A stretch of 64,000 bases of DNA from Halorhabdus rudnickae (GTDB lineage Archaea > Halobacteriota > Halobacteria > Halobacteriales > Haloarculaceae). A model generated the notes under the pieces. That model did not search any database, was not told where the DNA came from, and saw only the letters and a program-made list of their open reading frames with translations. Location of the stretch: assembly GCF_900880625.1 (NCBI RefSeq), contig NZ_CAAHFB010000001.1:806001-870000 (forward strand), written 5' to 3'. The translations under genes were made by a program, and so were the position numbers. Below are positions 17,500 through 25,942 of this stretch, piece by piece. The stretch's first letter is position 1; the number at the start of each line of letters is the position of its first letter.

Positions 17500-19362
17500 T
17501 TACTCCAGGTCACTCGGCGGTGACCCGGGGCCGGTCGGATAGTAGAACTCGTGTTTGGACTCGGTATCGAAGCTGTCGAGGACGTCCATGAGCGGTTTGG
17601 CGTACCGAGTGAGGTTCTGAGCCTGCTGGGAGACCTCCGTAAGTTCTGCGGCCTGTTCCTCGGCCGCGCCAGCGACGTTCTCGGATTCGGCCATCGTCTC
17701 GTCGATGAACCCGGCAAGGGCCTCGATCATCTCGGTCACCTCACGGAGCTGATCGAGGGGCATCTCGACGTCAGGATCGTCGACTGTTTCGAGCTGGTCG
17801 ATGATCTCGTCGATCGTCGACGCCAGTTCCTCGAGTTGTTCCTGCTGTTCGTGGGCGTCGTCCGAGATGTGCTGGATGGAGTCAGCGACCTGTTCGGCGG
17901 CATCCCGGACATTCGCGGCGGAGACCTCGACGACCTCGCCAGCTTCCTCGACTTCGTCGGCGAAGTGCTTAAGCTGGCCGGTGGTGTTCTCTAACTCCTC
18001 GATCATGCCGTTGAAGTCCGTGGCGATCTCGTCCATGGCCTCGTTCTCGCCGTCGGTTTCCATCCGCCTCGTGAGGTCGCCGGCCGCACATTCTTCCATG
18101 ATTTCGCTGTATTCTCTGGCCTTGGACTGGAGGTACTCGTTCATCTCCATCGCCTCGGCACGGGCGACTTCCGCCTCCTTGCGAGCCTGTTCGGCCTCGT
18201 TGATCTGCTGTCGAAGGGCGTCGCGCATGCTTGCGAACCCGTCGTACAGCCGACCGATCGAGTCGATCCGACCGGAGTGAATGTCCACGTCGAGATTACC
18301 CTGTTCCATCTCCTCGACTTTCCCTCGGAGGCGGTTGAGGTCCCGGGATGTCGTGTATCCGATCACCGCCCCCAGGAGACCGATGAACAGAACGGCTCCG
18401 AACGTCACGATCGTCCCCCACTTCGTGATTGTTCTCACGAACCCGAACGCGCTACTTTGTGGTTCGTGAACGAGAACTGCCCAATCGACAGCGGCCCGAT
18501 CCACTTCCACCGGTGAATGACTCACTACGTAGGGCTGATCGAGGACCGATGGATCCGGTTGCGCGTTCGCATTGACGCCGACTCCGGTACGTGCACGCTC
18601 GATGTACTGGTTCGCGGTCCCGTCACTGTACGAATCGAACACACGGCGGCCGTCCGTGGCTATCTGAACGGTCCCATCGGCGTTGATGACGCGGGTAAAG
18701 CGTTCGGACTCCTCGCTGGGAGCCAGCGCACCAGTCAAGGAATCAGTTGTATACTCCACGACGAGGTACCGGTTTGACGTATCGGGAACGGGACTGATAA
18801 ACGCCGTCAGCTGGGTCCCGTCGACCTCATGCACGTCCGTGACGCGTGCTCTGCCGACCTTGAGATCGCTCAGGTCCTGCGTCGCGATCCACGCCCGTTC
18901 ACCGTCGGCCAGGGATTGCCCGTCGGGAAGTTGTGGACTGGCGACGACGCTGGTCGAGTCTTCGGTCTGTTCGAGAACGTAAATTGACTGCATATCGTAA
19001 AGACTCGCGCTGGTACGTGAGAGGTACCTCGTCATGTCGATAGCCGCTCCCGACCCCGTCTGGGTCAGTATTTCGTTCTCCGCTGAGACTTTGACTGCGA
19101 TCGCGTTCCGCTGGATCCACGTTTCAACGACGCCGGCTTGCTGTTTGGCCAGTTCCTGATACTCCTGCTCGACGTTCTCCTCGACCTGTCCTGACACGCT
19201 CTGGGTCGCCACGACCCCGAGGGCGCCGATGACGAGTCCCATCACGATCAAGATCAATGCGAACTTGAGTGTGAAGCGTCGTCGAACGAAGTCCGGAACG
19301 AGTGCTCGTGAAACGGTCTGTATCAACCCACTACTCGAGGCTGATTCCGGAGAGTCTGCCAT
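17500..19362 (-). CDS. Membrane transducer-like protein with HAMP domains but no MCP signalling tip
   Basis: 620 aa from ATG 19362 (MADSPES); upstream in-frame codons are possible. Layout: TM helix about 33-53, extracellular Cache-like sensor about 54-315 (MQSIYVLEQTEDSTSVVASP is typical), TM helix about 316-337, HAMP about 338-385, second HAMP-like segment about 415-465, then a coiled coil to 597. The coiled coil resembles both ends of a haloarchaeal MCP hairpin (IQHISDDAHEQQEQLEELAS and ESENVAGAAEEQAAELTEVS), yet the CheA-contacting tip ([16 protein letters not shown] type) is absent. Instead a link of about 30 residues (ETVDDPDVEMPLDQLREV) joins them. It probably senses but cannot drive CheA in the usual way. 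Confidence 0.82.
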   Translation of the reverse strand: MADSPESASSSGLIQTVSRALVPDFVRRRFTLKFALILIVMGLVIGALGVVATQSVSGQVEENVEQEYQELAKQQAGVVETWIQRNAIAVKVSAENEILTQTGSGAAIDMTRYLSRTSASLYDMQSIYVLEQTEDSTSVVASPQLPDGQSLADGERAWIATQDLSDLKVGRARVTDVHEVDGTQLTAFISPVPDTSNRYLVVEYTTDSLTGALAPSEESERFTRVINADGTVQIATDGRRVFDSYSDGTANQYIERARTGVGVNANAQPDPSVLDQPYVVSHSPVEVDRAAVDWAVLVHEPQSSAFGFVRTITKWGTIVTFGAVLFIGLLGAVIGYTTSRDLNRLRGKVEEMEQGNLDVDIHSGRIDSIGRLYDGFASMRDALRQQINEAEQARKEAEVARAEAMEMNEYLQSKAREYSEIMEECAAGDLTRRMETDGENEAMDEIATDFNGMIEELENTTGQLKHFADEVEEAGEVVEVSAANVRDAAEQVADSIQHISDDAHEQQEQLEELASTIDEIIDQLETVDDPDVEMPLDQLREVTEMIEALAGFIDETMAESENVAGAAEEQAAELTEVSQQAQNLTRYAKPLMDVLDSFDTESKHEFYYPTGPGSPPSDLE

Positions 19363-19680
19363 ATATTTCCCTCTCATCGCCGATTCACCCTCATCCACAA
19401 TAGATGTATGTGATATTGATCCCGCAAACGATGACCCGACCACGCCGTTCTTGAAAACCAGTAACGTGTAACATACTGTCGGTGACGATCGCGAGATACA
19501 GTTGCTTAAGCGGGGACGAAACGATCGGGCTGAGAAAGTCCTGTGAACGGAAGCACGCGGCTACCGGAAAGTTTCGAAGCGCGAGCGCCCATCGAGACGA
19601 ACTCCCTGGAGCGATCCGGAAAAGGACCCACTTGGTTAGATGGACGACGGTGCGAGCGGACAGCGGAACGGGGCAGGTAG

Positions 19681-19711
19681 TTTAAACCGTCTCCGAGGGT
19701 ACTCGGAGACG
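19681..19711 (+). promoter_or_regulatory. TATA box plus perfect 10-bp palindrome abutting a start codon
   Basis: TTTAAA at 19681-19686 lies 26-31 nt before the ATG at 19712, the normal distance for a leaderless haloarchaeal transcript. The space between holds CGTCTCCGAG-GGTA-CTCGGAGACG (19688-19711), a perfect inverted repeat ending one base before the ATG. It is a candidate operator, or a hairpin affecting initiation. Confidence 0.6.
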
Positions 19712-20935
19712 ATGAAGACGATCAAGGATAGCGTCCACGACTACATCGAAGTCGAGGGCGTGGCGTTGTCACTGCTGGACACGCCGCCCGTCCAGCGGCT
19801 ACGCCATATCAAACAGCTCGGGACCGTCACACTGGTCTATCCCTCCGCCAATCACACCCGCTTCGAACACAGTCTCGGCGTCTACCACCTCGCCGATCAG
19901 GCGCTTGGCCACCTCGGTATCGAGGGCCAGCAGGCCGAACGGGTTCGTGCAGCTGCCCTGTTGCACGACGTGGGCCATGGCCCCTACAGCCACAATGTCG
20001 AAGGGCTGATTCACCGACACACGGGCAAGTACCACGACGAGGTCCACGACTTGATCGGTGACGGGGATGTCGCACGTGTGCTGACCGAGCACGGCCTGAA
20101 TCCCGATTCCGTCGCCGATCTGGTCGCCGGAAACGGTGAACTCGGTCAACTCGTCTCTGGGGAACTGGACGTCGACCGGATGGACTACCTCGTGCGGGAC
20201 GCCCACCACACTGGCGTCCCCTACGGCACGATCGACCACGGTCGGCTGGTCCGGGAGCTACGTTTTCGGGACGGCGAACTCGTTCTCGCAGAGGGAAACG
20301 TCCAGACTGCCGAGAGCCTCCTGTTGGCCCGAGCGCTGATGACGCCGACCGTCTACAGCCATCACGTCGCTCGCATCGCTAAAGCGATGCTCCGGCGTGC
20401 GAGCGCTCGACTGCTCGAGGCAACCGATTGTCGTCCCGAAACGTTCCGACGGATGGACGACGCCGAACTGCTCGTCACTCTCCGCTCGACCGAGACGACC
20501 GCAGAGATCGGGCGACGGTTGACCTATCGAGACCTCTACAAGCGCGCGGTCTGGGCCGAGCGTGAGGCCGTCCCGGATGAACTGCTGGAGCAGTCCCAGG
20601 CGACGATCCGCGACCGCGAGCGGGAGATCGCCGAAGCGGCCGGTGTCGATCCGGCGGCAGTCATCCTCGACGTGCCCGACGAGCCCTCGATGGCCGAGTC
20701 AAGTTCGCGCGTGCTTGTCAATGGAACTGTGCGGCGACTCGACGAACAGTCGACGCTCGTCCGGGCGCTGCAGGCGGCCCAGCGCGACCGCTGGCGGCTT
20801 GGCGTCTACGCCCCGGCGGACGTTCGTGAGCGCGTCGGTGACGCCGCCGTACGGACACTCAGGCTCGACATCGACGGTGCGCGCGTCAGCGATACCCCCC
20901 GTGGCATACACGCGACGCTCGACGAGTTCGATTAG
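19712..20935 (+). CDS. HD-superfamily phosphohydrolase (dNTPase/SAMHD1-like)
   Basis: 407 aa. Metal-binding HD motifs: H53 in NHTRFEHSLGVYHLA, H85-D86 in ALLHDVGHGPYSHN, and a later Asp in ELDVDRMDYLVRD. The start KTIKDSVHDYIEVEGVALSLLDTPPVQRLRHIKQLG is typical of the YdhJ/SAMHD1-type HD proteins, which hydrolyse deoxynucleoside triphosphates or other nucleotides. The substrate here is not known. The ATG at 19712 fits the TATA box and palindrome just upstream; a longer frame from 19640 would read through the promoter. The amidohydrolase follows after 50 bp. Confidence 0.88.
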   Translation: MKTIKDSVHDYIEVEGVALSLLDTPPVQRLRHIKQLGTVTLVYPSANHTRFEHSLGVYHLADQALGHLGIEGQQAERVRAAALLHDVGHGPYSHNVEGLIHRHTGKYHDEVHDLIGDGDVARVLTEHGLNPDSVADLVAGNGELGQLVSGELDVDRMDYLVRDAHHTGVPYGTIDHGRLVRELRFRDGELVLAEGNVQTAESLLLARALMTPTVYSHHVARIAKAMLRRASARLLEATDCRPETFRRMDDAELLVTLRSTETTAEIGRRLTYRDLYKRAVWAEREAVPDELLEQSQATIRDREREIAEAAGVDPAAVILDVPDEPSMAESSSRVLVNGTVRRLDEQSTLVRALQAAQRDRWRLGVYAPADVRERVGDAAVRTLRLDIDGARVSDTPRGIHATLDEFD

Positions 20936-20985
20936 GGCTCTTCGAACGGTGGCGTTCAAGGGGACCGGTGTCCCAGTATCGGTAC

Positions 20986-22005
20986 ATGCAACTCGAAGGG
21001 ACGATTCTACGCGGGCGCGAGTTCGATGTGATCGAGGGGCGGGTCGTCGTCGAAGACGGGGAGATCACGGCTATCGAGGAGACAAGTACCGACAGCGATC
21101 AAGTCGTGCTCCCGGCGTTCGTCAACGCCCACACGCACATCGGTGACTCGATCGCCAAGGAGGCCGGCGGGGGACTCAGCCTCGATGAACTCGTTGCCCC
21201 GCCGGACGGCCTGAAACACCGATTGCTCCGACAGGCGAGTCGGGCGGAACTCGTCGAAGCGATGGGTCGCTCGTTACAGTTCATGGAACGCAGCGGGACC
21301 GGGGCGTTCATGGAGTTCCGGGAGGATGGTCTCGAGGGCGTCGAAGCGATCCGCGAGGCACTGGACGGCCTCGCGATCGAAGACGTGATCCTCGGACGTG
21401 AGACGATCGAAGCGATGGAAGCCGCCGACGGCTTCGGCGCCAGCGGCGCACGTGACGGCGAGTTCGGGGCCGAGCGGACCGCAACAGCCGAGGCCGGGAA
21501 GCTCTTTGGCATCCATGCCGGCGAGCGCGACAGCGCCGACGTCAACCCCGCGCTGGATCTGGATCCCGACTTCCTCGTCCACATGGTCCACCTCGAGGCA
21601 GTCCACCTCGAGCGACTCGCCGACGAGGGCACGCCAGTCGTCGTCTGTCCGCGCTCGAACCTCGTTACCGGCGTCGGAACGGCCCCTGCCGAGAAGTTGC
21701 TCGACCGGACGACCGTCGCGCTCGGCACTGACAACGTGATGCTCAACAGCCCCTCGATGTTCCGGGAGATGGAGTTCGCCGCCAAACTCTACGATGTCTC
21801 GGCACGGGACGTCCTTCGGATGGCGACCGTCGCCGGTGCCGAAATCGCCGACCTGAACGCCGGCGTGATCGAGCAAGGCCGGGACGCCCGCCTGCTTGTC
21901 CTCGACGGTGACTCGGACAACCTTACTGGCGCGGAAGACGTCGTCCGTGCAGTGGTTCGCCGTGCTGGCGTCGCCGACGTCAGTGACGTGATCCTCGGCG
22001 CGTAG
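20986..22005 (+). CDS. Amidohydrolase-family metal-dependent hydrolase
   Basis: 339 aa. First metal motif LPAFVNAHTHIGDS (His49 and His51), a later His in GKLFGIHAGERDSAD, HMVHLEAVHLERLADEGTPVVVCPRSN, and the catalytic Asp in VALGTDNVMLNSP. This arrangement resembles the cytosine deaminase/TRZ-ATZ/chlorohydrolase branch, with a small beta domain at the N-terminus. The substrate is not identifiable. The ATG at 20986 (MQLEGTILRG) is preferred to an upstream start at 20968. It lies 50 bp after the HD hydrolase gene, and together these suggest nucleotide or nucleobase turnover, which is an inference. Confidence 0.82.
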   Translation: MQLEGTILRGREFDVIEGRVVVEDGEITAIEETSTDSDQVVLPAFVNAHTHIGDSIAKEAGGGLSLDELVAPPDGLKHRLLRQASRAELVEAMGRSLQFMERSGTGAFMEFREDGLEGVEAIREALDGLAIEDVILGRETIEAMEAADGFGASGARDGEFGAERTATAEAGKLFGIHAGERDSADVNPALDLDPDFLVHMVHLEAVHLERLADEGTPVVVCPRSNLVTGVGTAPAEKLLDRTTVALGTDNVMLNSPSMFREMEFAAKLYDVSARDVLRMATVAGAEIADLNAGVIEQGRDARLLVLDGDSDNLTGAEDVVRAVVRRAGVADVSDVILGA

Positions 22006-22076
22006 AGCCTTCCTGCCGCATCGCCCCACCGAGGTGAACGCTTAAGCGAGTGGGTGACAAATTATAACATACGACC

Positions 22077-22532
22077 ATGTACGATCAGATCCTGCTCCCG
22101 ACCGACGGTTCAGAGGGGATGGCCGACGTGATCGACCACGCGGTGGGACTGGCCCGGAGCCACGATGCGACGTTACACGCTCTTCACGTCCTCGACACAG
22201 CGACGATGAGCCGGATGCCGATGGAAGCTTCCTGGGAGACGATCACGGGGATGTTACGTGAAGAGGGCGAGCGGGCGCTCGAAGACGTCCGTCAGGCCGC
22301 CGAGGAGGTTCCGGTCGAAGGAGAAATAACTGAGGGGTCGCCGAGCCGTGAGATAGTCGACTACACCGGGTCGAACGACGTTGATCTGATCGTGATGGGG
22401 ACCCATGGCCGTGGCGGAATTGATCGACTCCTGTTGGGAAGCGTGGCCGAGCGTGTCATCCGGACAGCGTCGGTACCGGTGATGACGATTCGAGTCGGCG
22501 ACGCGCCCGAGGTCGAGGAACTCGACGGATGA
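22077..22532 (+). CDS. Universal stress protein (UspA family)
   Basis: 151 aa, single Usp domain. Starts MYDQILLPTDGSEGMADVI and ends with the nucleotide-binding motif VMGTHGRGGIDRLLLGSVAERVIR followed by VPVMTIR, the G-2X-G-9X-G(S/T) pattern of ATP-binding members. It probably acts as a cytoplasmic dimer in stress adaptation; the ligand and partners are unknown. AT-rich ATTATAAC lies about 12 bp upstream and CTTAAG about 31-36 bp upstream; the latter is the better-spaced TATA candidate for a leaderless transcript. Confidence 0.92.
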   Translation: MYDQILLPTDGSEGMADVIDHAVGLARSHDATLHALHVLDTATMSRMPMEASWETITGMLREEGERALEDVRQAAEEVPVEGEITEGSPSREIVDYTGSNDVDLIVMGTHGRGGIDRLLLGSVAERVIRTASVPVMTIRVGDAPEVEELDG

Positions 22533-22619
22533 GGGCTCCGGCCGGGACGATCACAACAGAACAGTAGTTGCGTCGCTAGAGAGGTATGTCAGTGAGAACG
22601 GGTGTGGCGTCCGCGACCG

Positions 22620-23102
22620 TCAGTGGTCGCCGACGTCCTCGTAAACCCAGGGTTCGTCCGCGCGTTCGTACTCGAGGAGTTCGTCCTCGTCGAAGAACAG
22701 CTCGATCTCGCGTTCGTTGGCACCCGGGTCTTCGTGATCCGAACCGTGGATGATATTCTGGCTCAGATCGAGACCGTAGTCGCCCCGGATCGTCCCGGGG
22801 GCGGCCTCGGCGGGATCGGTCGCGCCCATCATCTGGCGGACCTGCCGGGTCGCGTCGGCACCCTCCCAGACCATCGCCATGACGGGTCCGGAGGTGATGA
22901 ATTCGACGAGATCGTCGAAGAAGGGCTTCTCGGCGTGCTCGGCGTAATGCTCGCCGGCGAGTTCCTCGTCGATCTGCATGAACTTCGCGCCGGCAAGTTT
23001 TAGCCCGCGGTCTTCGAGCCGGGTGATGATTTCACCGACGAGTCCCCGCTGGACGGCGTCGGGCTTTGCCATGACGAACGTGCGCTCGTCGTGATGGCTC
23101 AT
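22620..23102 (-). CDS. ndk: Nucleoside diphosphate kinase
   Basis: 160 aa. Transfers the gamma phosphate of ATP to NDPs through a phosphohistidine, His119 in [20 protein letters not shown]-terminal [20 protein letters not shown] and [17 protein letters not shown] are classic. The acidic C-terminus is usual in halophiles. The gene follows L24e directly (the L24e stop and ndk ATG abut with no gap), completing the L7Ae-S28e-L24e-Ndk operon common in haloarchaea. Confidence 0.97.
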   Translation of the reverse strand: MSHHDERTFVMAKPDAVQRGLVGEIITRLEDRGLKLAGAKFMQIDEELAGEHYAEHAEKPFFDDLVEFITSGPVMAMVWEGADATRQVRQMMGATDPAEAAPGTIRGDYGLDLSQNIIHGSDHEDPGANEREIELFFDEDELLEYERADEPWVYEDVGDH

Positions 23103-23474
23103 TCAGGCATCAGCCTCCGTCGGTTCTTCCGTGTCGGCCTCTTCGGCGTCCGCGTCCTCGTCGTCGGATTTGTCGCCTTCAACTGCGTCGTCAGATGCTT
23201 GGTCGGCTGCCTCGTCCGCTTGCACTTCGACCGAATCGTCCTCGACCTGTTCGGCCGCTTCGGCTTCGTCCTCTTCGACTGTTTCCGCTTCGCCGGCGGT
23301 ACCGCGACCGGCTTCCGTCCAGGAGAGGTCCCGGGCTTCGCGGCCGAGGTCGGCGTTCTTCTCGCACTTCGACGAACAGAAGTGGATCGTCGTGCCGTTC
23401 TTTCGGACGAACATCGTCCCCGTACCGGGCTCGATGTCGGCGCCGCAGTAGTCACATTCGCGTGTCTGTGGCAT
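23103..23474 (-). CDS. rpl24e: 50S ribosomal protein L24e with long acidic tail
   Basis: 123 aa, about twice the usual 60-65 aa. Residues 1-60 are the complete L24e zinc-binding domain: C7-x2-C10 in ECDYCGADIEPGTG and C33-x3-C37 in HFCSSKCEKNADLGRE. Residues 61-123 are almost entirely Glu, Asp and Ala. Codon usage is like its neighbours, and the frame runs to a stop exactly adjoining ndk, so the tail is not an obvious artefact. Overlaps the S28e stop by one base. Confidence 0.93.
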   Translation of the reverse strand: MPQTRECDYCGADIEPGTGTMFVRKNGTTIHFCSSKCEKNADLGREARDLSWTEAGRGTAGEAETVEEDEAEAAEQVEDDSVEVQADEAADQASDDAVEGDKSDDEDADAEEADTEEPTEADA

Positions 23475-23701
23475 TATTGCCCTCCAATGGCGTCGGCCTC
23501 ACGGGCGGTCTCCCGAAGCTGGAGGATGTCACCTTCGCGGACCGGCCCGAGGACGTTGCGGGTGATGATACGACCCTTGTTCTCGCCCTCGCGGATGCGG
23601 CACTTGACCTGCATGGCCTCGCCGTGCATCCCCGTCCGGCCCACGACCTCGATGACCTCCGCGGGCGTGGATCCGTCGTCTTCGGACTCTTCAGCGCTCA
23701 T
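23474..23701 (-). CDS. rps28e: 30S ribosomal protein S28e
   Basis: 75 aa. Signature [24 protein letters not shown] followed by [27 protein letters not shown], the conserved C-terminus of S28e. A small acidic N-terminal extension is normal for haloarchaea. It lies 11 bp after L7Ae and overlaps the L24e start by one base. Confidence 0.96.
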   Translation of the reverse strand: MSAEESEDDGSTPAEVIEVVGRTGMHGEAMQVKCRIREGENKGRIITRNVLGPVREGDILQLRETAREADAIGGQ

Positions 23702-23712
23702 AACTGATCACC

Positions 23713-24075
23713 TCAGCGAAGGTCCTCGACCTTCTCGGCGATGTCCTCGACCTCAGCCGAAGCATCGCCCGAATCGACGATCGCCGCCGCCGCGGAGCCG
23801 ACCTCGAGGCCGGCGGCGTGTCCCAGATCGTCCTGCTGGCCGACGAAGACGTACGCCACGTTCTTCTCGGCTGCAAGTTCCGGAATATGCATGACGATCT
23901 CCTCGGGCTGGACGTCCTCGGCAACGAGGACGAGCTCGGCATTGCCGCGCTCGATCGCTTTGGTCGTCTCGTTGGTTCCTTTCTTTACTCGGCCTGTGTC
24001 TCGCGCGACCTCGAGCGCCTCGAGGGCGTCATCTTCGAGGTCCGCGGGAACATCGAAATCGACGTATACTGGCAT
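23713..24075 (-). CDS. rpl7ae: 50S ribosomal protein L7Ae
   Basis: 120 aa. Binds kink-turn RNA; in archaea it is part of the large subunit, box C/D and H/ACA RNPs and RNase P. Seen: [21 protein letters not shown], the RNA-binding [25 protein letters not shown], and [25 protein letters not shown]. The ATG at 24075 begins the conserved N-terminus; the frame is open upstream to 24291 but with unrelated sequence. First gene of the L7Ae-S28e-L24e-Ndk operon. Confidence 0.96.
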   Translation of the reverse strand: MPVYVDFDVPADLEDDALEALEVARDTGRVKKGTNETTKAIERGNAELVLVAEDVQPEEIVMHIPELAAEKNVAYVFVGQQDDLGHAAGLEVGSAAAAIVDSGDASAEVEDIAEKVEDLR

Positions 24076-24310
24076 GGATTGGATCACCTCCTGCACGTGG
24101 GCTCGCGCTCCCCCGCCGTGCGGAACCGACCCAGCGAACAGGTCGATCCCGGCGTCGTCCCGGAGATCGGAACGGCTCGAAAGTCCTAGATGGCTAGGAG
24201 CATCATCAACCCCGTGCAGGCTGTACCCGGAAGTGGTCCGGGGGACGTAAAAGCGCTTTCGAAGCCACTTGCCCGTGGGAGCCGAGCACACAGGCCCACA
24301 GGAACGACTA

Positions 24311-25768
24311 CTATGACGAACCGGTCAGCCGGTCCATCGACGACTCGACCTCCTCGATCATCGCCACCTGATCTTCCGTGTTCGCGACGATTTCCTGTAC
24401 TTCGGCAGCGACTGTTTCGGCTTCACCGAGCGCACTATCGATCATCGCTGCGATTTCCTCCGCACTTGCCGCCTGATCGTCGGTTGCATCGGAAACCTGA
24501 CTAATCCCCTCGACCGTCGCAATCACTTTTTCGACGATCGCTTCGAAGCGAGCCATCGCTTGATCGACTTGCTCGATGCTATCGTTTACTTGCGTGGTTG
24601 TTCTCTCTAGGTTTTCGACAGTCGACTCGGTTTCGGCTTGAATGTCTCCGACCATTTCTTCGATGTCGCTGGCGTGGGTCTGGGACTCTTCGGCGAGACT
24701 CTTGACCTCGTCTGCAACCACGGCGAACCCTTCACCGGCCTCACCCGCCCGCGCGGCTTCGATGGATGCATTCAGTGCCAGCATGTTCGTCTGATCGGCG
24801 ATATCATTGATCACCTCGACGATCTCGTCAATCTCGTCGATTCGTCGCTGGAGTGCATGAACGTCACCAGTTACTTCGTCGGCGGAATCGGAAGCCTCCT
24901 CCATGACACTGACAGCCTCTTTGGCGGAGTCACGTCCTTCTTCAGCGAGATGCTGGGCTTCGTTGCTAGTCTCTTCGACTTCGTCGGCCGTCGATGCAAT
25001 TTCTTCGACGGTCGCAGAGAGATCGGAGACTTCGGTCGCGATCTCGCCCATGTCGTTGGCCTGCCCGCTCGCTAGGTCTGAAATCTCCTGGGAGTACTCG
25101 GCGATACCGTCAGCAGACTCCTGTAACTGCTCGATATCGCTATCGATCTCTTCGACGACTTCGTGTATCGTCGACCCCATTTCATCGACGACGTCGATGA
25201 GCGTGAGAAGTTCTTCGTTAAGAATGCTATCCGTGGCCTCGAAGTCGACGTGCGCTTGGAGGTGTCCGCGCTCGTAGGCACTGAGTGTCTGTTCGATCGC
25301 GTCCAACAAGTCAGCGCGTTCCTGCCGGTAGCGTGCCGAGTGCTCGAGGTCTTGAACGATTTCGATGACACCGATCAGTTCGTCGTCTTCGTAGATCGGG
25401 GTTGCAATGAACCAGATATCCCCACTCAGATCCGCCGTATCTTCATAGACTGGCGTCTTATCGCCTTCGAGCATCACGTAGTCTTCGTTAACGAGTCCAA
25501 CACCAGCAAAGTCACTATCTGCGTTCTGTGGTGATGCAAGGACTTTCTCTGCAAGAAGTAACTCCGATGGATCATCGTACAGCACTTGGCCGAGGTTATC
25601 GATTCTCTGAACCTCCTCGCGGGGAACATCGAGGAGAGCTGCGATATGCCTATTCCAGTTAACAACTTCCCCGTCCCTGTTAAGGACTAGCGCCGGGAGG
25701 CTGATAACATCCAGGACAGTCTCACAATCTAATACGTTCGTAGGCTGGAATTGCGTATGCTCTGCCAT
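24311..25768 (-). CDS. Soluble methyl-accepting chemotaxis transducer with PAS domain
   Basis: 485 aa with no membrane segment. A PAS domain occupies about residues 12-140 ([19 protein letters not shown] and [21 protein letters not shown]). After a linker, the MCP signalling hairpin runs from about 190 to 470 and includes the intact CheA/CheW-binding tip [17 protein letters not shown] followed by [16 protein letters not shown]. The sensor is cytoplasmic, so it may detect redox, energy or a small ligand. Monocistronic, divergent from tmcA. It contrasts with the tipless transducer at 17500-19362. Confidence 0.92.
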   Translation of the reverse strand: MAEHTQFQPTNVLDCETVLDVISLPALVLNRDGEVVNWNRHIAALLDVPREEVQRIDNLGQVLYDDPSELLLAEKVLASPQNADSDFAGVGLVNEDYVMLEGDKTPVYEDTADLSGDIWFIATPIYEDDELIGVIEIVQDLEHSARYRQERADLLDAIEQTLSAYERGHLQAHVDFEATDSILNEELLTLIDVVDEMGSTIHEVVEEIDSDIEQLQESADGIAEYSQEISDLASGQANDMGEIATEVSDLSATVEEIASTADEVEETSNEAQHLAEEGRDSAKEAVSVMEEASDSADEVTGDVHALQRRIDEIDEIVEVINDIADQTNMLALNASIEAARAGEAGEGFAVVADEVKSLAEESQTHASDIEEMVGDIQAETESTVENLERTTTQVNDSIEQVDQAMARFEAIVEKVIATVEGISQVSDATDDQAASAEEIAAMIDSALGEAETVAAEVQEIVANTEDQVAMIEEVESSMDRLTGSS

Positions 25769-25942
25769 AGTACATCAATTAGAATGGACTTCTCGCTTAG
25801 TAAATAAAACACCCGCCACCCATTATCAACCATGATAAAAGGTAGTGGTCAATAATCCATGATCTCCAAATATAAACCTATTGGAGCGACATAAATGAGA
25901 AATCCGGCACACCCAAGGCATCACCCGGTCTACGCACAGACG

